A stretch of DNA of 64,000 bases from Stenotrophomonas maltophilia. GTDB lineage: Bacteria; Pseudomonadota; Gammaproteobacteria; Xanthomonadales; Xanthomonadaceae. The first letter of the stretch is position 1. Every line of letters begins with the position of its first letter. Positions 34,376 to 43,661 of the stretch are shown here, in pieces. The DNA lies in assembly GCF_023518235.1 (NCBI RefSeq), contig NZ_CP090423.1, positions 3,551,001-3,615,000 of the forward strand, read 5' to 3'. The notes under the pieces were generated by a model. The model saw only the letters and a program-made list of their open reading frames with translations, made no database searches and was not told the DNA's origin. The translations under genes and the position numbers were made by a program.

Positions 34376-35800
34376 ATGGCCTCGACGGCAGCAGTGCAGG
34401 ACGGCTGGATGGCGCGCGCAGCGTTGCGCTCGGCCGCCTGGGCGGAAAAGTGGTTCCCCGACGCCTACGTGTTCGCGGTGTTGGGCGTGGTCATCGTCGC
34501 GCTGGCTGCGCTGGGCTTCGGCTCGACCCCGCAGGCCACCGCCAGCGCCTTCGGCGATGGCTTCTGGAGCCTGATTCCGTTCACCATGCAGATGGCCTTC
34601 GTGGTCATCGGCGGCTACGCGGTGGCCACCGCGCCGGTGGTCGCGCGCTTCATCGACTTCCTGGCACGGGTGCCGCGTACCGGTCGTGGCGCGGTGGTCT
34701 ACGTCGGCCTGATCAGCATGCTGGCCTCGCTGCTCAGCTGGGGCTTCTCGCTGGTGTTCGGCGGCCTGCTGGTGCGCGCGCTGGCCCGCCGCAGCGAACT
34801 GCACATGGATTATCGCGCCGCCGGTGCTTCGGCGTACCTGGGGCTGGGCGCAGTGTGGGCGATGGGCTTGAGTTCGTCGGCCGCGCAGCTGCAGGCCAAC
34901 CCGGCCAGCATGCCGCCGGGGCTGGTCGAGATCACCGGCGTGTTGCCGTTCACCGAAACCATCTTCCTGTGGCAGTCGATCGCACTGACCGCGGCATTGA
35001 TCCTGGTCTCGCTGCTGATTGCCTGGCTCACCGCGCCGGCTGCCGGTAGTGCGCGTACCGCCGAGGATTTCCCCGGCGCCGCACAGGCCGAGCCGGAACC
35101 GTTGCAGCAGCGCACGCGCCCGGGCGAGTGGCTCGAATACAGTCCGCTGCTGACCGTGCTGCTCTCGTTTCTCGCCTTCGGTTGGCTGTTCAACGAGTTC
35201 GCCAACAAGCCGCTGGTCACCGCCATCGCCAACCTCAACACCTACAACTTCCTGTTCATTTCGCTGGGCCTGCTGCTGCACTGGCGCCCGCGCAGCTTCC
35301 TCAACGCGGTGGCCAAGGCAGTGCCGAGCACCACCGGCGTGCTGATCCAGTTCCCGCTGTACGGCGGCATCGCGATGATCCTCACCCACGCCGCCGGCGG
35401 TGACGGGCAGACGCTGGCGCACCGGCTGTCGAGCCTGTTCGTGCACGTGGCCAGCACCGATACCTTCGCGCTGGTGATGGGCGTCTACTCGGCGGTGCTG
35501 GGCTTCTTCGTGCCGTCCGGTGGCGGCAAGTGGATCATCGAGGCGCCGTACGTGATGCAGGCCGCCAACGAACTGAAGGCGCACCTGGGCTGGGCGGTGC
35601 AGGTCTACAACGCCGCCGAAGCACTGCCGAACCTGATCAATCCGTTCTGGATGCTGCCGCTGCTGGGTGTGCTGGGCCTGAAGGCGCGCGACATCGTGGG
35701 CTTCACCTTCATCCAGCTGCTGGTGCATATCCCGCTGGTGCTGGGCCTGCTGTGGTTGCTGGGCATGACCCTGACCTATGTGCCGCCGGTGATGCCCTGA
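34376..35800 (+). CDS. AtoE-like short-chain fatty acid transporter
   Basis: 474 residues, roughly twelve hydrophobic segments, from ATG 34376 (GGGAGG seven bases upstream; GTG 34373 directly before is an alternative). The sequence fits the AtoE/TIGR00366 family: EKWFPDAYVFAVLGVVIV, SWGFSLVFGGLL, GLSSSAAQLQANPAS, FFVPSGGGKWIIEAPYV and NAAEALPNLINPFWMLP. Members take up short-chain fatty acids such as acetoacetate or butyrate. No ato or other fatty acid genes are next to it, so the substrate is not fixed by context. Confidence 0.88.
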   Translation: MASTAAVQDGWMARAALRSAAWAEKWFPDAYVFAVLGVVIVALAALGFGSTPQATASAFGDGFWSLIPFTMQMAFVVIGGYAVATAPVVARFIDFLARVPRTGRGAVVYVGLISMLASLLSWGFSLVFGGLLVRALARRSELHMDYRAAGASAYLGLGAVWAMGLSSSAAQLQANPASMPPGLVEITGVLPFTETIFLWQSIALTAALILVSLLIAWLTAPAAGSARTAEDFPGAAQAEPEPLQQRTRPGEWLEYSPLLTVLLSFLAFGWLFNEFANKPLVTAIANLNTYNFLFISLGLLLHWRPRSFLNAVAKAVPSTTGVLIQFPLYGGIAMILTHAAGGDGQTLAHRLSSLFVHVASTDTFALVMGVYSAVLGFFVPSGGGKWIIEAPYVMQAANELKAHLGWAVQVYNAAEALPNLINPFWMLPLLGVLGLKARDIVGFTFIQLLVHIPLVLGLLWLLGMTLTYVPPVMP

Positions 35801-35848
35801 CGCCAACCCGTTCAGCGCGCGTTTCCGCCCGCTTGGGCCATGAATGGG

Positions 35849-35867
35849 TGCCCGGCTGACCCGGGCA
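35849..35867 (+). terminator. Possible hairpin after the transporter gene
   Basis: TGCCCGG, loop CTGAC, CCGGGCA: a seven-pair GC stem 49 bases after the stop codon. No U-tract follows, so an intrinsic terminator is only possible. Confidence 0.3.
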
Positions 35868-36040
35868 TGAGCACATGCCGAACCCGCATGAATCCTTCAG
35901 TGGCTTGTGCCGCAAGGGTCCGCGCGTGTTCATTCACGCCCGTACACATGGATGTAGCCGCGCACCCACGCGTGATTAACCAACCGCTGCAGACGATGGC
36001 CACGTCCACCGCATTCCGCGCGTGGCTTTGGAGATCGGAC

Positions 36041-36211
36041 ATGGCACAGCAGAACCAGAACCCGAACCAGAAGCAGCAGGGCCAGCAGGGCCAGCAGAAC
36101 CAGCAGGATCAGCAGCAGGGCCGTGGCCGCGACCAGCAGCAGCAACAGCAGCAGGAACAGCAGAAGCGCAACCAGAACCAGCAGCAGGGCGGCCACGACG
36201 AAGAAGAATGA
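36041..36211 (+). CDS. 56-residue glutamine-rich low-complexity protein
   Basis: Starts at ATG 36041 with GGAG well placed upstream and ends 29 bases before a strong hairpin terminator, so it looks like a real single gene. Half of its residues (28 of 56) are Gln, the rest mainly Asn, Gly, Arg, Lys, Asp and Glu, with an acidic end (HDEEE). There is no Leu, Ile, Val, Phe, Tyr or Trp, so it cannot form a hydrophobic core and should be disordered. Function is unknown; stress-protective, RNA-binding or prion-like behaviour are only guesses. Codons are mostly CAG, so slippage could vary its length. Confidence 0.65.
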   Translation: MAQQNQNPNQKQQGQQGQQNQQDQQQGRGRDQQQQQQQEQQKRNQNQQQGGHDEEE

Positions 36212-36240
36212 CCGCGCCACACGCGCAGTGTGACCGTTGG

Positions 36241-36270
36241 AGCCCCGCCCTGTGCGGGGCTTCGCTTGTT
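36241..36270 (+). terminator. Rho-independent terminator
   Basis: AGCCCCGC, loop CCTGT, GCGGGGCT, then TCGCTTGTT. The eight-pair perfect stem with a T-containing tail lies between the Gln-rich gene and the convergent gene ending at 36280. Confidence 0.8.
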
Positions 36271-36279
36271 CCAGTTCGC

Positions 36280-36906
36280 TTATTCCAGCACGCCGACGCG
36301 CTGCAGTACCGGCGCGGCCGACATGTCGTTGGGGTTGGTGCCGGGCTGGTCCTTCGGCACGTCCATGCCCATGCCGCGGTACAGGTCGATCCAGTGCTGG
36401 GCGATCTGACCGGTCTGCGCATTGCGGAAGTTCATCGGCTGCAATGTGAAAACGTGATGCGCACGGAACGCGCGCTCGATGAAGTCCGAGCAGTAGTAGC
36501 TGTCCTCGTTCAACACATACGAGGTGTTGTACGGCTTGCCCAGCATCGTGCGCGCGGTGGCCACCGCGTTCTTGATCGCGGCCTGCTGCGGTGCACGCAG
36601 GCGATAGACCACAATCTGCCGCTGCTTGGCCTGCGCCTCCTGGCGGAACGCGGACAGCGGTTGCCGGCGCGATCCCTTCTCGTCGGCATGCAGCACTTCC
36701 CAGCCCTTCGCCGTGGCAGCCAGCAGGGCCACGTGGTCGAAGCCGGTGCTGCCCCGCGTGCCGGTGGCATCGTCGATGGCCGCGCTCAGGCCGCTGTGGC
36801 CGGCAGTGACGAACAGCAGGTCGCCTTCGCGGAGGTCTACGGCCAACGCCACGGCCGGCCACAGTGCGGGCAGCAGCAGGCCGATCAGGAGCAGGATGCG
36901 ATGCAT
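36280..36906 (-). CDS. Secreted YiiX-like permuted NlpC/P60 cysteine hydrolase
   Basis: 208 residues from 36906 with a signal peptide (MHRILLLIGLLLPALWPAVALA). The fold type is the circularly permuted papain-like NlpC/P60 family (YiiX/YebB, DUF830): REGDLLFV at the start, the catalytic His in FDHVALL, and the catalytic Cys in YYCSDFIERAF late in the chain, preceded by GKPYNTSY. Such proteins act on amide bonds in cell wall or lipid substrates; the substrate is not known. The gene is on its own, divergent from a small lipoprotein gene. Confidence 0.8.
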   Translation of the reverse strand: MHRILLLIGLLLPALWPAVALAVDLREGDLLFVTAGHSGLSAAIDDATGTRGSTGFDHVALLAATAKGWEVLHADEKGSRRQPLSAFRQEAQAKQRQIVVYRLRAPQQAAIKNAVATARTMLGKPYNTSYVLNEDSYYCSDFIERAFRAHHVFTLQPMNFRNAQTGQIAQHWIDLYRGMGMDVPKDQPGTNPNDMSAAPVLQRVGVLE

Positions 36907-36987
36907 GGGAGTCTCGGACAGGCGGAAGGCTGCAAGTGTAGGGCGCGCGGTAGCATGGGGTGACCGAACCGGATTCAGGATGATCCC

Positions 36988-37500
36988 ATGCGTCGCTATC
37001 GCGCATCCGCTGTACTGGTGCTTGTCGCAGGGCTGGGTGCGGCGGCCTGCACACCTGCACCGCAGGCGCTTCCCGCCGAAGCCGCGCCCGCCGCAGCGGC
37101 GCCGGCGACCAAGGCGGCCGTGGTGCAGCCCGCACCGGCGCGCGCGAGTGCGGACTGCCCGTACCCGGAATTCGATGCCTTCCTGGCGCACTTCGGCAGC
37201 GAGATCGCGCTGCAGGAAAAAGCCACCGCCGATCCACTGCTGGACAGTTACATCGACCCCGAGGCCGAACCCGAACCGCGCAAGGTGGAAAGCCGTCTGG
37301 CGCTGGCCGACGTTGAATGGCCGGTGATGCCCGATCCGGCCGCATTGGCCGGGCAGGGGCGCGAACTGCAGGTCAGCACGCTGGCCGATGGACAGCGCCA
37401 GGTACAGATCCGCACGCCGGACAGCAGCGACCAGCAGAGCTATACCTTTGCGCAGGCGCCGTGCTGGACGCTGGTCAAGCGTGAGGATGAGGCGATCTGA
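36988..37500 (+). CDS. Hypothetical lipoprotein
   Basis: 170 residues. N-terminal signal with a plausible lipobox GAAAC, then an Ala/Pro-rich linker (~40 residues) and a compact domain beginning DCPYPEFDAFLAHFGSE. The domain includes acidic motifs, ALADVEWPVMP and a C-terminal Cys (APCWTLVKR), which could pair with the earlier DCPY cysteine. I do not recognise a family or function. It is divergent from the YiiX-like gene and followed by the M3 peptidase gene. Confidence 0.65.
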   Translation: MRRYRASAVLVLVAGLGAAACTPAPQALPAEAAPAAAAPATKAAVVQPAPARASADCPYPEFDAFLAHFGSEIALQEKATADPLLDSYIDPEAEPEPRKVESRLALADVEWPVMPDPAALAGQGRELQVSTLADGQRQVQIRTPDSSDQQSYTFAQAPCWTLVKREDEAI

Positions 37501-37573
37501 CGCCAGACCGGGCACAGGCGGGGAAGGCGGATGGCTGCTAGGCTCGATGCCTGGTCCAGGCAGGGAGACGCCG

Positions 37574-39409
37574 ATGCACGCTCGCAGGATGCGCACCACC
37601 ACCGCCATTGCCGTGCTGCTGGCGATGGCGCCTTTCACCAGCCTGGGCGCGCCGTCGTTGCGCGCCGACGACCGCGCCTACTTCGCCAGCGCCACGGCTG
37701 AACAGACCGCCCGTGATGCACTGGGCAGGCAGCTGGAGACCCTGCAGCACGCGACCGGCATCGCGCCCGCGGAGCGCTTCCAGCAGGCCGAGGCGATGCA
37801 AGCGCAGTGCCTGCGCCATCACAGCTACCTGCACCTGCAGGCCGCCCGCAATGCGCGCGATCATCGCCCGGCACAGGCGCTGGACGAGGTGATGGGGCTG
37901 TGCAGCCGCATCGCCCGTACTGGCCGCGCCACGCTGCGCGAGGTGCCTGCGGACGCTGCCTGGGCGCGGCCCTATGGCTTGCTTCGCGCGCGCGCGCTGA
38001 AAGAAGCCGCCGCCCCGGCCAACCCCGCGCTGGAGCAGGCCGTGGATGCCCTGGCCGATCCGGCGCTGGACAGCTTCGCGCGCCTGCGTGGGCAGATCCT
38101 GCGCACGGCTGAGTACCCGCAGATCGAACGCGACGGGCAGCACTGGGATACCGGGCGCGACAGGCAGGCGCTGGCCCAGCATCGCGACCGCGCGCTGCGC
38201 GAGGCCGGTTGGAAGGGCTACTGGCAGGGCCTGCAATCGCGCCGCGAGCCGATGGCCTCGGTGCTGCTGGGCCTGGTGCAGGTGAACGATGCGACCGCGC
38301 GTCTGCAGGGGCAGGGCTCCGCGCCGGCGCGGGGCTATCAGCACATGGGCCTGGATGCAGCGACCGTGGACGCCACGTTGCGGGCGATCGAACAGCATGC
38401 AGGGGATCGCCGCGCCTACCAGGACATGCTGCTGCGCCACGCGGCGCAGTCCGGCATCGATGCACCGCAGATCTGGGATACCACGGTGCCCGACGCCGGG
38501 TATACGCCGCCGGTGCTGACACTGACGCAGCTGCGCGACAACGCCGCCGAAGCGATGCAGGGTCTCGGGCCCGCGTACGTCGCCGAACTGCGTGCGCTGC
38601 TTGATCCGGCCAACCACCGTATGGACCTGGCCACCGAGCGTGGCGACCGCAGTGCGGATGCGTTCCCGATCAATGCCCCCGGCGCGCCGTCGATGCTGTT
38701 CGTCGGCGTGCGCAGTGGCGACCTGGAAAGCGACGTCGAGATCGCCCACGAAGCCGGCCATGCCCTGCACGGTGAATGGATGCAGCGTGGCCATGCATCG
38801 CCGCTGCAGCGCAACGGCAGCCCGTGGCTGACCGAGGCGTTCGCCATCTACAACGAGCTGCGCTTCCGCGACCGGTTGTACCAGCAGGCGCAGGACCCGA
38901 GGGCCAGGGCCTACTACCTGAAGTCACTGCTGGACGATATGGTGCTGCAGCTGTTCACCTCGTCGGAGGAGGCGCAGCTGGAGCAGTCGATCTACCAGGG
39001 CGTGGCCGCCCAGTCGCTGGGCACCGCCGATGATCTCGATGCCCTCACCGGGCAAGTGCTGGCGCGCTTCGGCCAGGAGCCCGAGCGCTACCCGCCGCTG
39101 CGCAGCAGCTGGATCAGCAAGCGCCTGATGTACGACGATCCGAACTATCTGGTCAATTACCTGTATGCGGGTCTGCTGGCGGTGCAGTTCTATGTGCAGG
39201 ATCAGCGCGACCCGGAGGGCTTCGGCCAGCGCTACCTGGCCGTGCTGGGCGAAGGCTTTGATCGCGCGCCGAACGAACAGGTGGCCCAACTGCTGGGGCA
39301 GACACCGGATTGGCCGGCCCTGGTGGAGGCCGATCTGCAGGTGTTCAACCAGTTGGCCGCACAGCTGCGGGCATTGCATGCGCGGATCGAGCAAGGACAG
39401 GGTGCATGA
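37574..39409 (+). CDS. Secreted M3-family metallopeptidase (oligoendopeptidase F-like)
   Basis: 611 residues from the ATG at 37574 (AGGGAG upstream), with a signal peptide (RTTTAIAVLLAMAPFTSLGA). The zinc site is HEAGH at residues 392-396 with the third ligand Glu in WLTEAFAIYNE about 30 residues later, as in the M3/PepF family. Domain size fits. With a signal peptide it should cut oligopeptides in the periplasm rather than the cytosol. Its stop overlaps the start of the TPM-domain gene (ATGA), so both are likely made together. Confidence 0.88.
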   Translation: MHARRMRTTTAIAVLLAMAPFTSLGAPSLRADDRAYFASATAEQTARDALGRQLETLQHATGIAPAERFQQAEAMQAQCLRHHSYLHLQAARNARDHRPAQALDEVMGLCSRIARTGRATLREVPADAAWARPYGLLRARALKEAAAPANPALEQAVDALADPALDSFARLRGQILRTAEYPQIERDGQHWDTGRDRQALAQHRDRALREAGWKGYWQGLQSRREPMASVLLGLVQVNDATARLQGQGSAPARGYQHMGLDAATVDATLRAIEQHAGDRRAYQDMLLRHAAQSGIDAPQIWDTTVPDAGYTPPVLTLTQLRDNAAEAMQGLGPAYVAELRALLDPANHRMDLATERGDRSADAFPINAPGAPSMLFVGVRSGDLESDVEIAHEAGHALHGEWMQRGHASPLQRNGSPWLTEAFAIYNELRFRDRLYQQAQDPRARAYYLKSLLDDMVLQLFTSSEEAQLEQSIYQGVAAQSLGTADDLDALTGQVLARFGQEPERYPPLRSSWISKRLMYDDPNYLVNYLYAGLLAVQFYVQDQRDPEGFGQRYLAVLGEGFDRAPNEQVAQLLGQTPDWPALVEADLQVFNQLAAQLRALHARIEQGQGA

Positions 39410-40812
39410 GCGGGCCGCGCGGGGTGAAGTGGACCTGGGCCACGGCATGGCTGTTGCTGCTGCTGTGCCTGTTGCCGCTGGGGGTGATGGCCACCGTTGC
39501 AGTGCCTGCGCTGGATGATCCGGTGGTAGACAGCGCCCACGCGTTGTCGGCCGACACCCGCAACACGCTGCGTACGCAGGCGCTACAGCTGCAGGCGCGC
39601 ACCGGCGCGCAGCTGCAGGTGCTGGTGGTCGACCACGTTGGCGAGGAGGGCATCGAAGCGTATGCACAGCGGGTGTTCGAGCAGTGGCAGCTGGGCCGCG
39701 ACGGTGTCGATGATGGCGTGCTGCTGCTGGTGGCCGTGCAGGACCGCCGCGTGCGCATCCAGACCGGCTACGGCCTGGAAGGCGCGATTCCCGACGCCTA
39801 CGCTGCGCGCATCATCGACAAGGCGATCGTGCCGCGCTTCCGCGAAGGCGACCTCGACCAGGGCCTCCTGGAAGGAACGAACGTGCTGGTCGCGCTGATC
39901 GACGGCGAGTCGCTGCCGGAATGGGAAGAACCGTCGGCACGCAACGTGCTCCCGCCGGACTGGCGCAGCGCCGATTCGGTGGTTGCACTGACGCTGCTGG
40001 CCGGCTTTCTCGCCGGTCTGTGGCGTTCGCCGTCCACACGACCGGCGGCAAAGACAGCGGACGACTTCGCACGCAGGCATCACCAGCGCCGGCGCGGAAC
40101 ATCGCGTGCGGCCACCCCGGCGCAGGCGCGAGCGAAGCGGTTGCCGGCCTGGGGCCGCCCGATGCTGGTGACCGCTGTCGTGGCCATGGGGATGCTGGCG
40201 GCGGCGCTGTGGGCGCCCCGGGCTGCGCTGGCGGCGCTGTGCTTCGTGCTGGCGCTGTGCGTACCGGTGGCGAGCCTGCTCGGCTGGTGCTGGCGCCGCA
40301 GCCGCGCGCTGCGCGTGGTGTTGCTGGGCCTGCTTGCGGTCAATGCAGGTTTCTTCGTGGTGATGCTGCTGCGGGGCCAGTTGCCGCCCAGCCTGGCCCT
40401 GCACACAGTGCTGGACCTGGCCGTGGGCATTGCCGCGATGCTGGTGTTTTTCCTCGTACAGGCCGGTCGCGCGCGCTGGCACAAGGATCGCCGCAGCTTC
40501 GCACTTCGGTTCGCAGTGTTGTTGCTGCTGAGCGCTGGTTACGCACTCTGCGCACTGCTGGCCATCGAACGGGCCGAGCCGGCTGCACGTCTTGCGGCAA
40601 CAATCGGCTGGAGTGCGGGCACGCTGCTGCTGTACTTCGCGTGGATCTTCACCTTGCTGCCGGCTGACAGGGCGCGCGGTGGCCGCGGCTCATCCGCTGG
40701 CCAACGCAGCGCCTCCAGCAGCACATCGTCCAGCGCATCCTCAAGCAGTTCCAGCAGTTGGTCCGGGGGCGGCGGCCGCAGCGGTGGCGGAGGCGCGTCG
40801 GGCAGCTGGTAG
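39406..40812 (+). CDS. TPM-domain (YgcG-like) membrane protein
   Basis: 468 residues, coupled to the peptidase by ATGA. Signal/anchor helix, then a TPM domain (VDSAHALSADTRNTLR, GVDDGVLLLVAVQDRRVRIQTGYGLEGAIPD, FREGDLDQGL). After it come several hydrophobic helices and a Ser/Gly tail (runs of S, then SGGGGASGSW) typical of YgcG-like proteins. TPM domains are linked to photosystem assembly and phosphatase activity in plants, and the bacterial role is unclear. The gene ends one base short of a convergent VOC gene, with no terminator between. Confidence 0.82.
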   Translation: MSGPRGVKWTWATAWLLLLLCLLPLGVMATVAVPALDDPVVDSAHALSADTRNTLRTQALQLQARTGAQLQVLVVDHVGEEGIEAYAQRVFEQWQLGRDGVDDGVLLLVAVQDRRVRIQTGYGLEGAIPDAYAARIIDKAIVPRFREGDLDQGLLEGTNVLVALIDGESLPEWEEPSARNVLPPDWRSADSVVALTLLAGFLAGLWRSPSTRPAAKTADDFARRHHQRRRGTSRAATPAQARAKRLPAWGRPMLVTAVVAMGMLAAALWAPRAALAALCFVLALCVPVASLLGWCWRRSRALRVVLLGLLAVNAGFFVVMLLRGQLPPSLALHTVLDLAVGIAAMLVFFLVQAGRARWHKDRRSFALRFAVLLLLSAGYALCALLAIERAEPAARLAATIGWSAGTLLLYFAWIFTLLPADRARGGRGSSAGQRSASSSTSSSASSSSSSSWSGGGGRSGGGGASGSW

Positions 40813-40813
40813 T

Positions 40814-41485
40814 TCAGGCCGCCTCTACCCGCCAGCCCAGCGCAAGGTCTTCCACAACACCGGGGCCCGCCACATCACCGACCTGAAGCTGCAGGCCCTG
40901 TGCGTTGGGCAGGTCTTTCTGTTCCGGGAACCAGCGGCGATCGGCCGCCACCACGATCAGCAGCCCCTCGTCGTCGCCCATGGGGGCGAACTGCGCCGAA
41001 GGTGGGCTGATCGGCTGCAGGCCGAAGTGCAGGTGGGATTGCTCGCGCACCGCATCAACAGCATGACTGGGCAGACCGACTTCGCTCAGGCAGGTCAGCT
41101 CGCTGCCGTGGAAAGCGCCTGCGCGCGTACTGGCCGGCAGGCGGCGGCGACCGATCAGCTCCAGGATCAGGCCGTCGGGGCCGGTGAAGTACACCGACTG
41201 CGACTGCCAGTTGCTTTCCAGCGCGAAGTAGTCCAGCCCGGCAGGATTGCGCTGCAATGGCGTGCGCTCGCGCAACCAGGTCATCGCCTCGCCGAAGCGG
41301 TTGTCGGGCACATTGAAGGCCAGGTGCACGCCGCCGACCGGACGCCCCTCGGCCGGTTGCAGCTCGATCGTGCTCCAGCCGATGTGCACATGGTGGCCGA
41401 CCACGCGCTGTTGCAGCACATCGTGGAAATACGCAGCGACCGCGCCAACATCGGACACCGGCAGCGTGAGGTGCAGCAGACGCAT
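40814..41485 (-). CDS. VOC-family (glyoxalase/bleomycin resistance fold) protein
   Basis: 223 residues. The N-terminal module has the VOC pattern: LLHLTLPVSDVGAVAAYFHDVL, then HVHIGWSTIELQPAE, GGVHLAFNVPD, and GPDGLILELIGR with the typical metal-site Glu. A second, weaker module follows from about residue 140 (LTCLSEVGLPSH, FAPMGDDEGLLIVV). The family includes dioxygenases, isomerases and resistance proteins; no specific reaction can be given. Convergent with the TPM gene and followed by an unrelated hydrolase gene in the same direction. Confidence 0.75.
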   Translation of the reverse strand: MRLLHLTLPVSDVGAVAAYFHDVLQQRVVGHHVHIGWSTIELQPAEGRPVGGVHLAFNVPDNRFGEAMTWLRERTPLQRNPAGLDYFALESNWQSQSVYFTGPDGLILELIGRRRLPASTRAGAFHGSELTCLSEVGLPSHAVDAVREQSHLHFGLQPISPPSAQFAPMGDDEGLLIVVAADRRWFPEQKDLPNAQGLQLQVGDVAGPGVVEDLALGWRVEAA

Positions 41486-41539
41486 GGCCCATCCTCCCTG
41501 TATGCCTCCACTGTAGCGCCGCGCCCTGCCCGGCGGCCA

Positions 41540-42619
41540 CTAGCGCAGGGCATCGCCGAAGAAACGTTCTGTCGCATCAATCGTCTGTGCGTGGGTCTGC
41601 GCCTTCGGCACGGCGGTGCTGCACAGCGCCGCCAGCCGTTGCCGGCCGGGTGCAGTGCACTCGGACAGGAAATCGTAGTGGCCAACATCCGGCAGGCGCG
41701 TCAGCGTCGCACCCGGAATCATTGCCTGCGCAGCGTTGCCATTGCTCGCCGGTGGGGCAACCTTGTCAGCGTCGCCCAGCAGGATCGACACCGGCTGCCG
41801 CAAGGAGGACAGCTGTTCAGGCGCGAATGCCTGCACGATGGCCGGTGCCAGCAGGAACACCGCCCGCACGCCGGGAATCGCGCGAGACCTGTCGGCCTCG
41901 GCGATCCAGGGAGCGAGCGCGGGCGAAGCCGCAGCGGCCAGGCGTGCTTCCATTGTGTGCGTGGCAGCTTCCTGCTGCGGTTGGCACACGCCGTCGTCGG
42001 GATGCGCGCGACAGAATGCCAGCAGACGTTGCAGATCCGGGCGCGCGCCGGCGGCCAGCAGCGCCGTGTAGCCGCCAGCGGAGAAGCCAACCACGCCCAG
42101 CCGTTGGGTGTCGATGTGGGGTCCCAGAATTGGATCGGCCTTCACCGCCGCCAACGCGGCGTGCAGATCGTCCGCGCGCAGCCAGGTGAGCAGGCTGCCG
42201 GGCAGGGTCATCTCATCGGCACCGTTGTTGCCGGGATGATCGACCGCAATCACCAGATAGCCGGCACGCGCCAGCGCCGTACCCAACCAGCCCATCATGC
42301 GCGCGCTGCCGCCATTGCCATGCGACAGCAGCAGCGTCGGCAGGCGCTCGCCGGCGACGGGAGCCGCCATCGCCGCGCGGCCGACATCGAACAGCGGCGC
42401 ATCGGGTGGGCCGATGGTCAGGGCGGTTTCCCGGCTACGGGCCGGCGCTGGATACCAGACCGTGTAGCGCAGGCTGTCGCGGTGCTGCGCATCGCGCACC
42501 GCGGCGCTGGCCACGGTTGTGCTGCCGTGGCGTTCGCCGGCCACCCGTGCGCCGTCGGCATGGGCGCAAAGGGAGGCTGTCATCAGCAGCACGCCGAAAG
42601 CTGTGGTTCTCATGCGCAT
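41540..42619 (-). CDS. Secreted alpha/beta hydrolase, dienelactone-hydrolase-like
   Basis: About 359 residues from 42619 (GGAA in front; 42631 is an alternative). Signal peptide RTTAFGVLLMTASLCAHA. Hydrolase features: LLLSHGNGGSARMM (oxyanion), VAVDHPGNNGA, nucleophile GFSAGG, LLGDADKVAPP with the acidic residue, and the final His in VGHYDFLSEC. This layout resembles predicted dienelactone hydrolases and lipase-like periplasmic esterases. Physiological substrate unknown. It lies downstream of the AraC-GyrI gene by only 13 bases, so co-transcription with that regulator is likely. Confidence 0.8.
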   Translation of the reverse strand: MRMRTTAFGVLLMTASLCAHADGARVAGERHGSTTVASAAVRDAQHRDSLRYTVWYPAPARSRETALTIGPPDAPLFDVGRAAMAAPVAGERLPTLLLSHGNGGSARMMGWLGTALARAGYLVIAVDHPGNNGADEMTLPGSLLTWLRADDLHAALAAVKADPILGPHIDTQRLGVVGFSAGGYTALLAAGARPDLQRLLAFCRAHPDDGVCQPQQEAATHTMEARLAAAASPALAPWIAEADRSRAIPGVRAVFLLAPAIVQAFAPEQLSSLRQPVSILLGDADKVAPPASNGNAAQAMIPGATLTRLPDVGHYDFLSECTAPGRQRLAALCSTAVPKAQTHAQTIDATERFFGDALR

Positions 42620-42632
42620 ATCCAGTTCCATG

Positions 42633-43565
42633 TCAGCAGGGGCGTTCGTCCACGGGCAACCAGATCTCCACGCCGCCGTGGCCGGTGTGCTCATCGAAGC
42701 GGGTGTCGTAGCGTTCCAGGTCCGGCGCGTCGGCCAGGCTCAGGCCGGAGCCTGGCAGGTAGTGGTCCAGCAGCCAGAACCAGGTCGAGCGGATGGCCGA
42801 GATGTGCCCAGCATGCCAGGCCACCAGGTAGCGTCGTGCGGGCACGTCCACGCGCTGCCAGTGCGCAGGCACAGGGCGAAGCGAGCCCACCGGCAGCGTG
42901 GCGATGTAGTCGAAGCCACCGTCGTCATCACTGTTGCAGCACACGCCGAAACTGATCGGGGCCGGCGCCGGCCATTCGCGATTGAGCTGGGCCCACTGCC
43001 CGGGAATCGCACCGCCACTGTCGCGGGTGTGACGCATGCCGATCCCGGCCAGCTGGAAGGCGGGCGTGTCGAGCAGCCATGGTGCCTCAGCGCAGGCAGC
43101 CGGGGCATCGTCCACGCGGATCGCCTGCACCAGTGCCAGCCCATCGGTGCCCTGTTCGCGCACCCGTTCAGGGGTTTGCCCGAACTGTTCGCAGAAGGCG
43201 CGGGTGAACGCGGCGTGGGTGGTGTAGCCGGCGCCCAGCGCCACCTGCAGGATGTCGCCCGCACCGTTGGCCAGGCGCTGCGCGGCAGCGGTCAGTCGCC
43301 GTCCACGCAGGTAGCGCACCACCGACGTGCCGGTGCGGGCCTGGAACAGGCGCGACAGGTGGAACGGCGACAGTCCGGCCGCGGCGGCGATATCGGCCAG
43401 TGCCAGCGGCAGATCCGCATGGGTTTCGATGTACCACAACGCCTTGCCTGCCGCGCTCATCCTGCCGTTCCCCGATTCCAATGCCTGGCACAGTAGCGGA
43501 TCGACGGGCGCGGCGTTTAGCAGTTCTTGCGCATCGCTGGCACCGAGCTGTCGCACTGACGTCAT
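42633..43565 (-). CDS. AraC-type regulator with GyrI-like effector domain
   Basis: About 310 residues from 43565; AAGGAGG is very close to this ATG, and an ATG at 43460 would give a more typical AraC N-terminus, so the start is uncertain. Two AraC helix-turn-helices: LPLALADIAAAAGLSPFHLSRLF and DILQVALGAGYTTHAAFTRAF with FGQTPE. The C-terminal ~150 residues are GyrI-like (PAFQLAGIGMRHTRD, FDYIATLPVG, YLVAWHAGHI), a small-molecule binding fold. Divergent from the TonB receptor/epimerase pair with 96 bases between, so that pair is a likely target. Confidence 0.85.
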   Translation of the reverse strand: MTSVRQLGASDAQELLNAAPVDPLLCQALESGNGRMSAAGKALWYIETHADLPLALADIAAAAGLSPFHLSRLFQARTGTSVVRYLRGRRLTAAAQRLANGAGDILQVALGAGYTTHAAFTRAFCEQFGQTPERVREQGTDGLALVQAIRVDDAPAACAEAPWLLDTPAFQLAGIGMRHTRDSGGAIPGQWAQLNREWPAPAPISFGVCCNSDDDGGFDYIATLPVGSLRPVPAHWQRVDVPARRYLVAWHAGHISAIRSTWFWLLDHYLPGSGLSLADAPDLERYDTRFDEHTGHGGVEIWLPVDERPC

Positions 43566-43661
43566 GCCTCCTTCACAGATCGCGCCGAGACTGCGCGCCT
43601 TGTCCAGCCCTGCACCGTCCGCAACGGCGCTGGCCCTGTCGCGTTCTCCCGGAGCCCTGCC

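Noticed and set aside
36041..36211. CAG-rich tract considered as a simple DNA repeat or CRISPR-like array
   Set aside because: No regular repeat/spacer unit; it reads as one open frame with ribosome site and terminator.
35930..37345. Minus-strand frame with a poly-Leu stretch that looks like a transmembrane protein
   Set aside because: The Leu run is just the complement of the CAG-rich Gln gene; no start signal or family.
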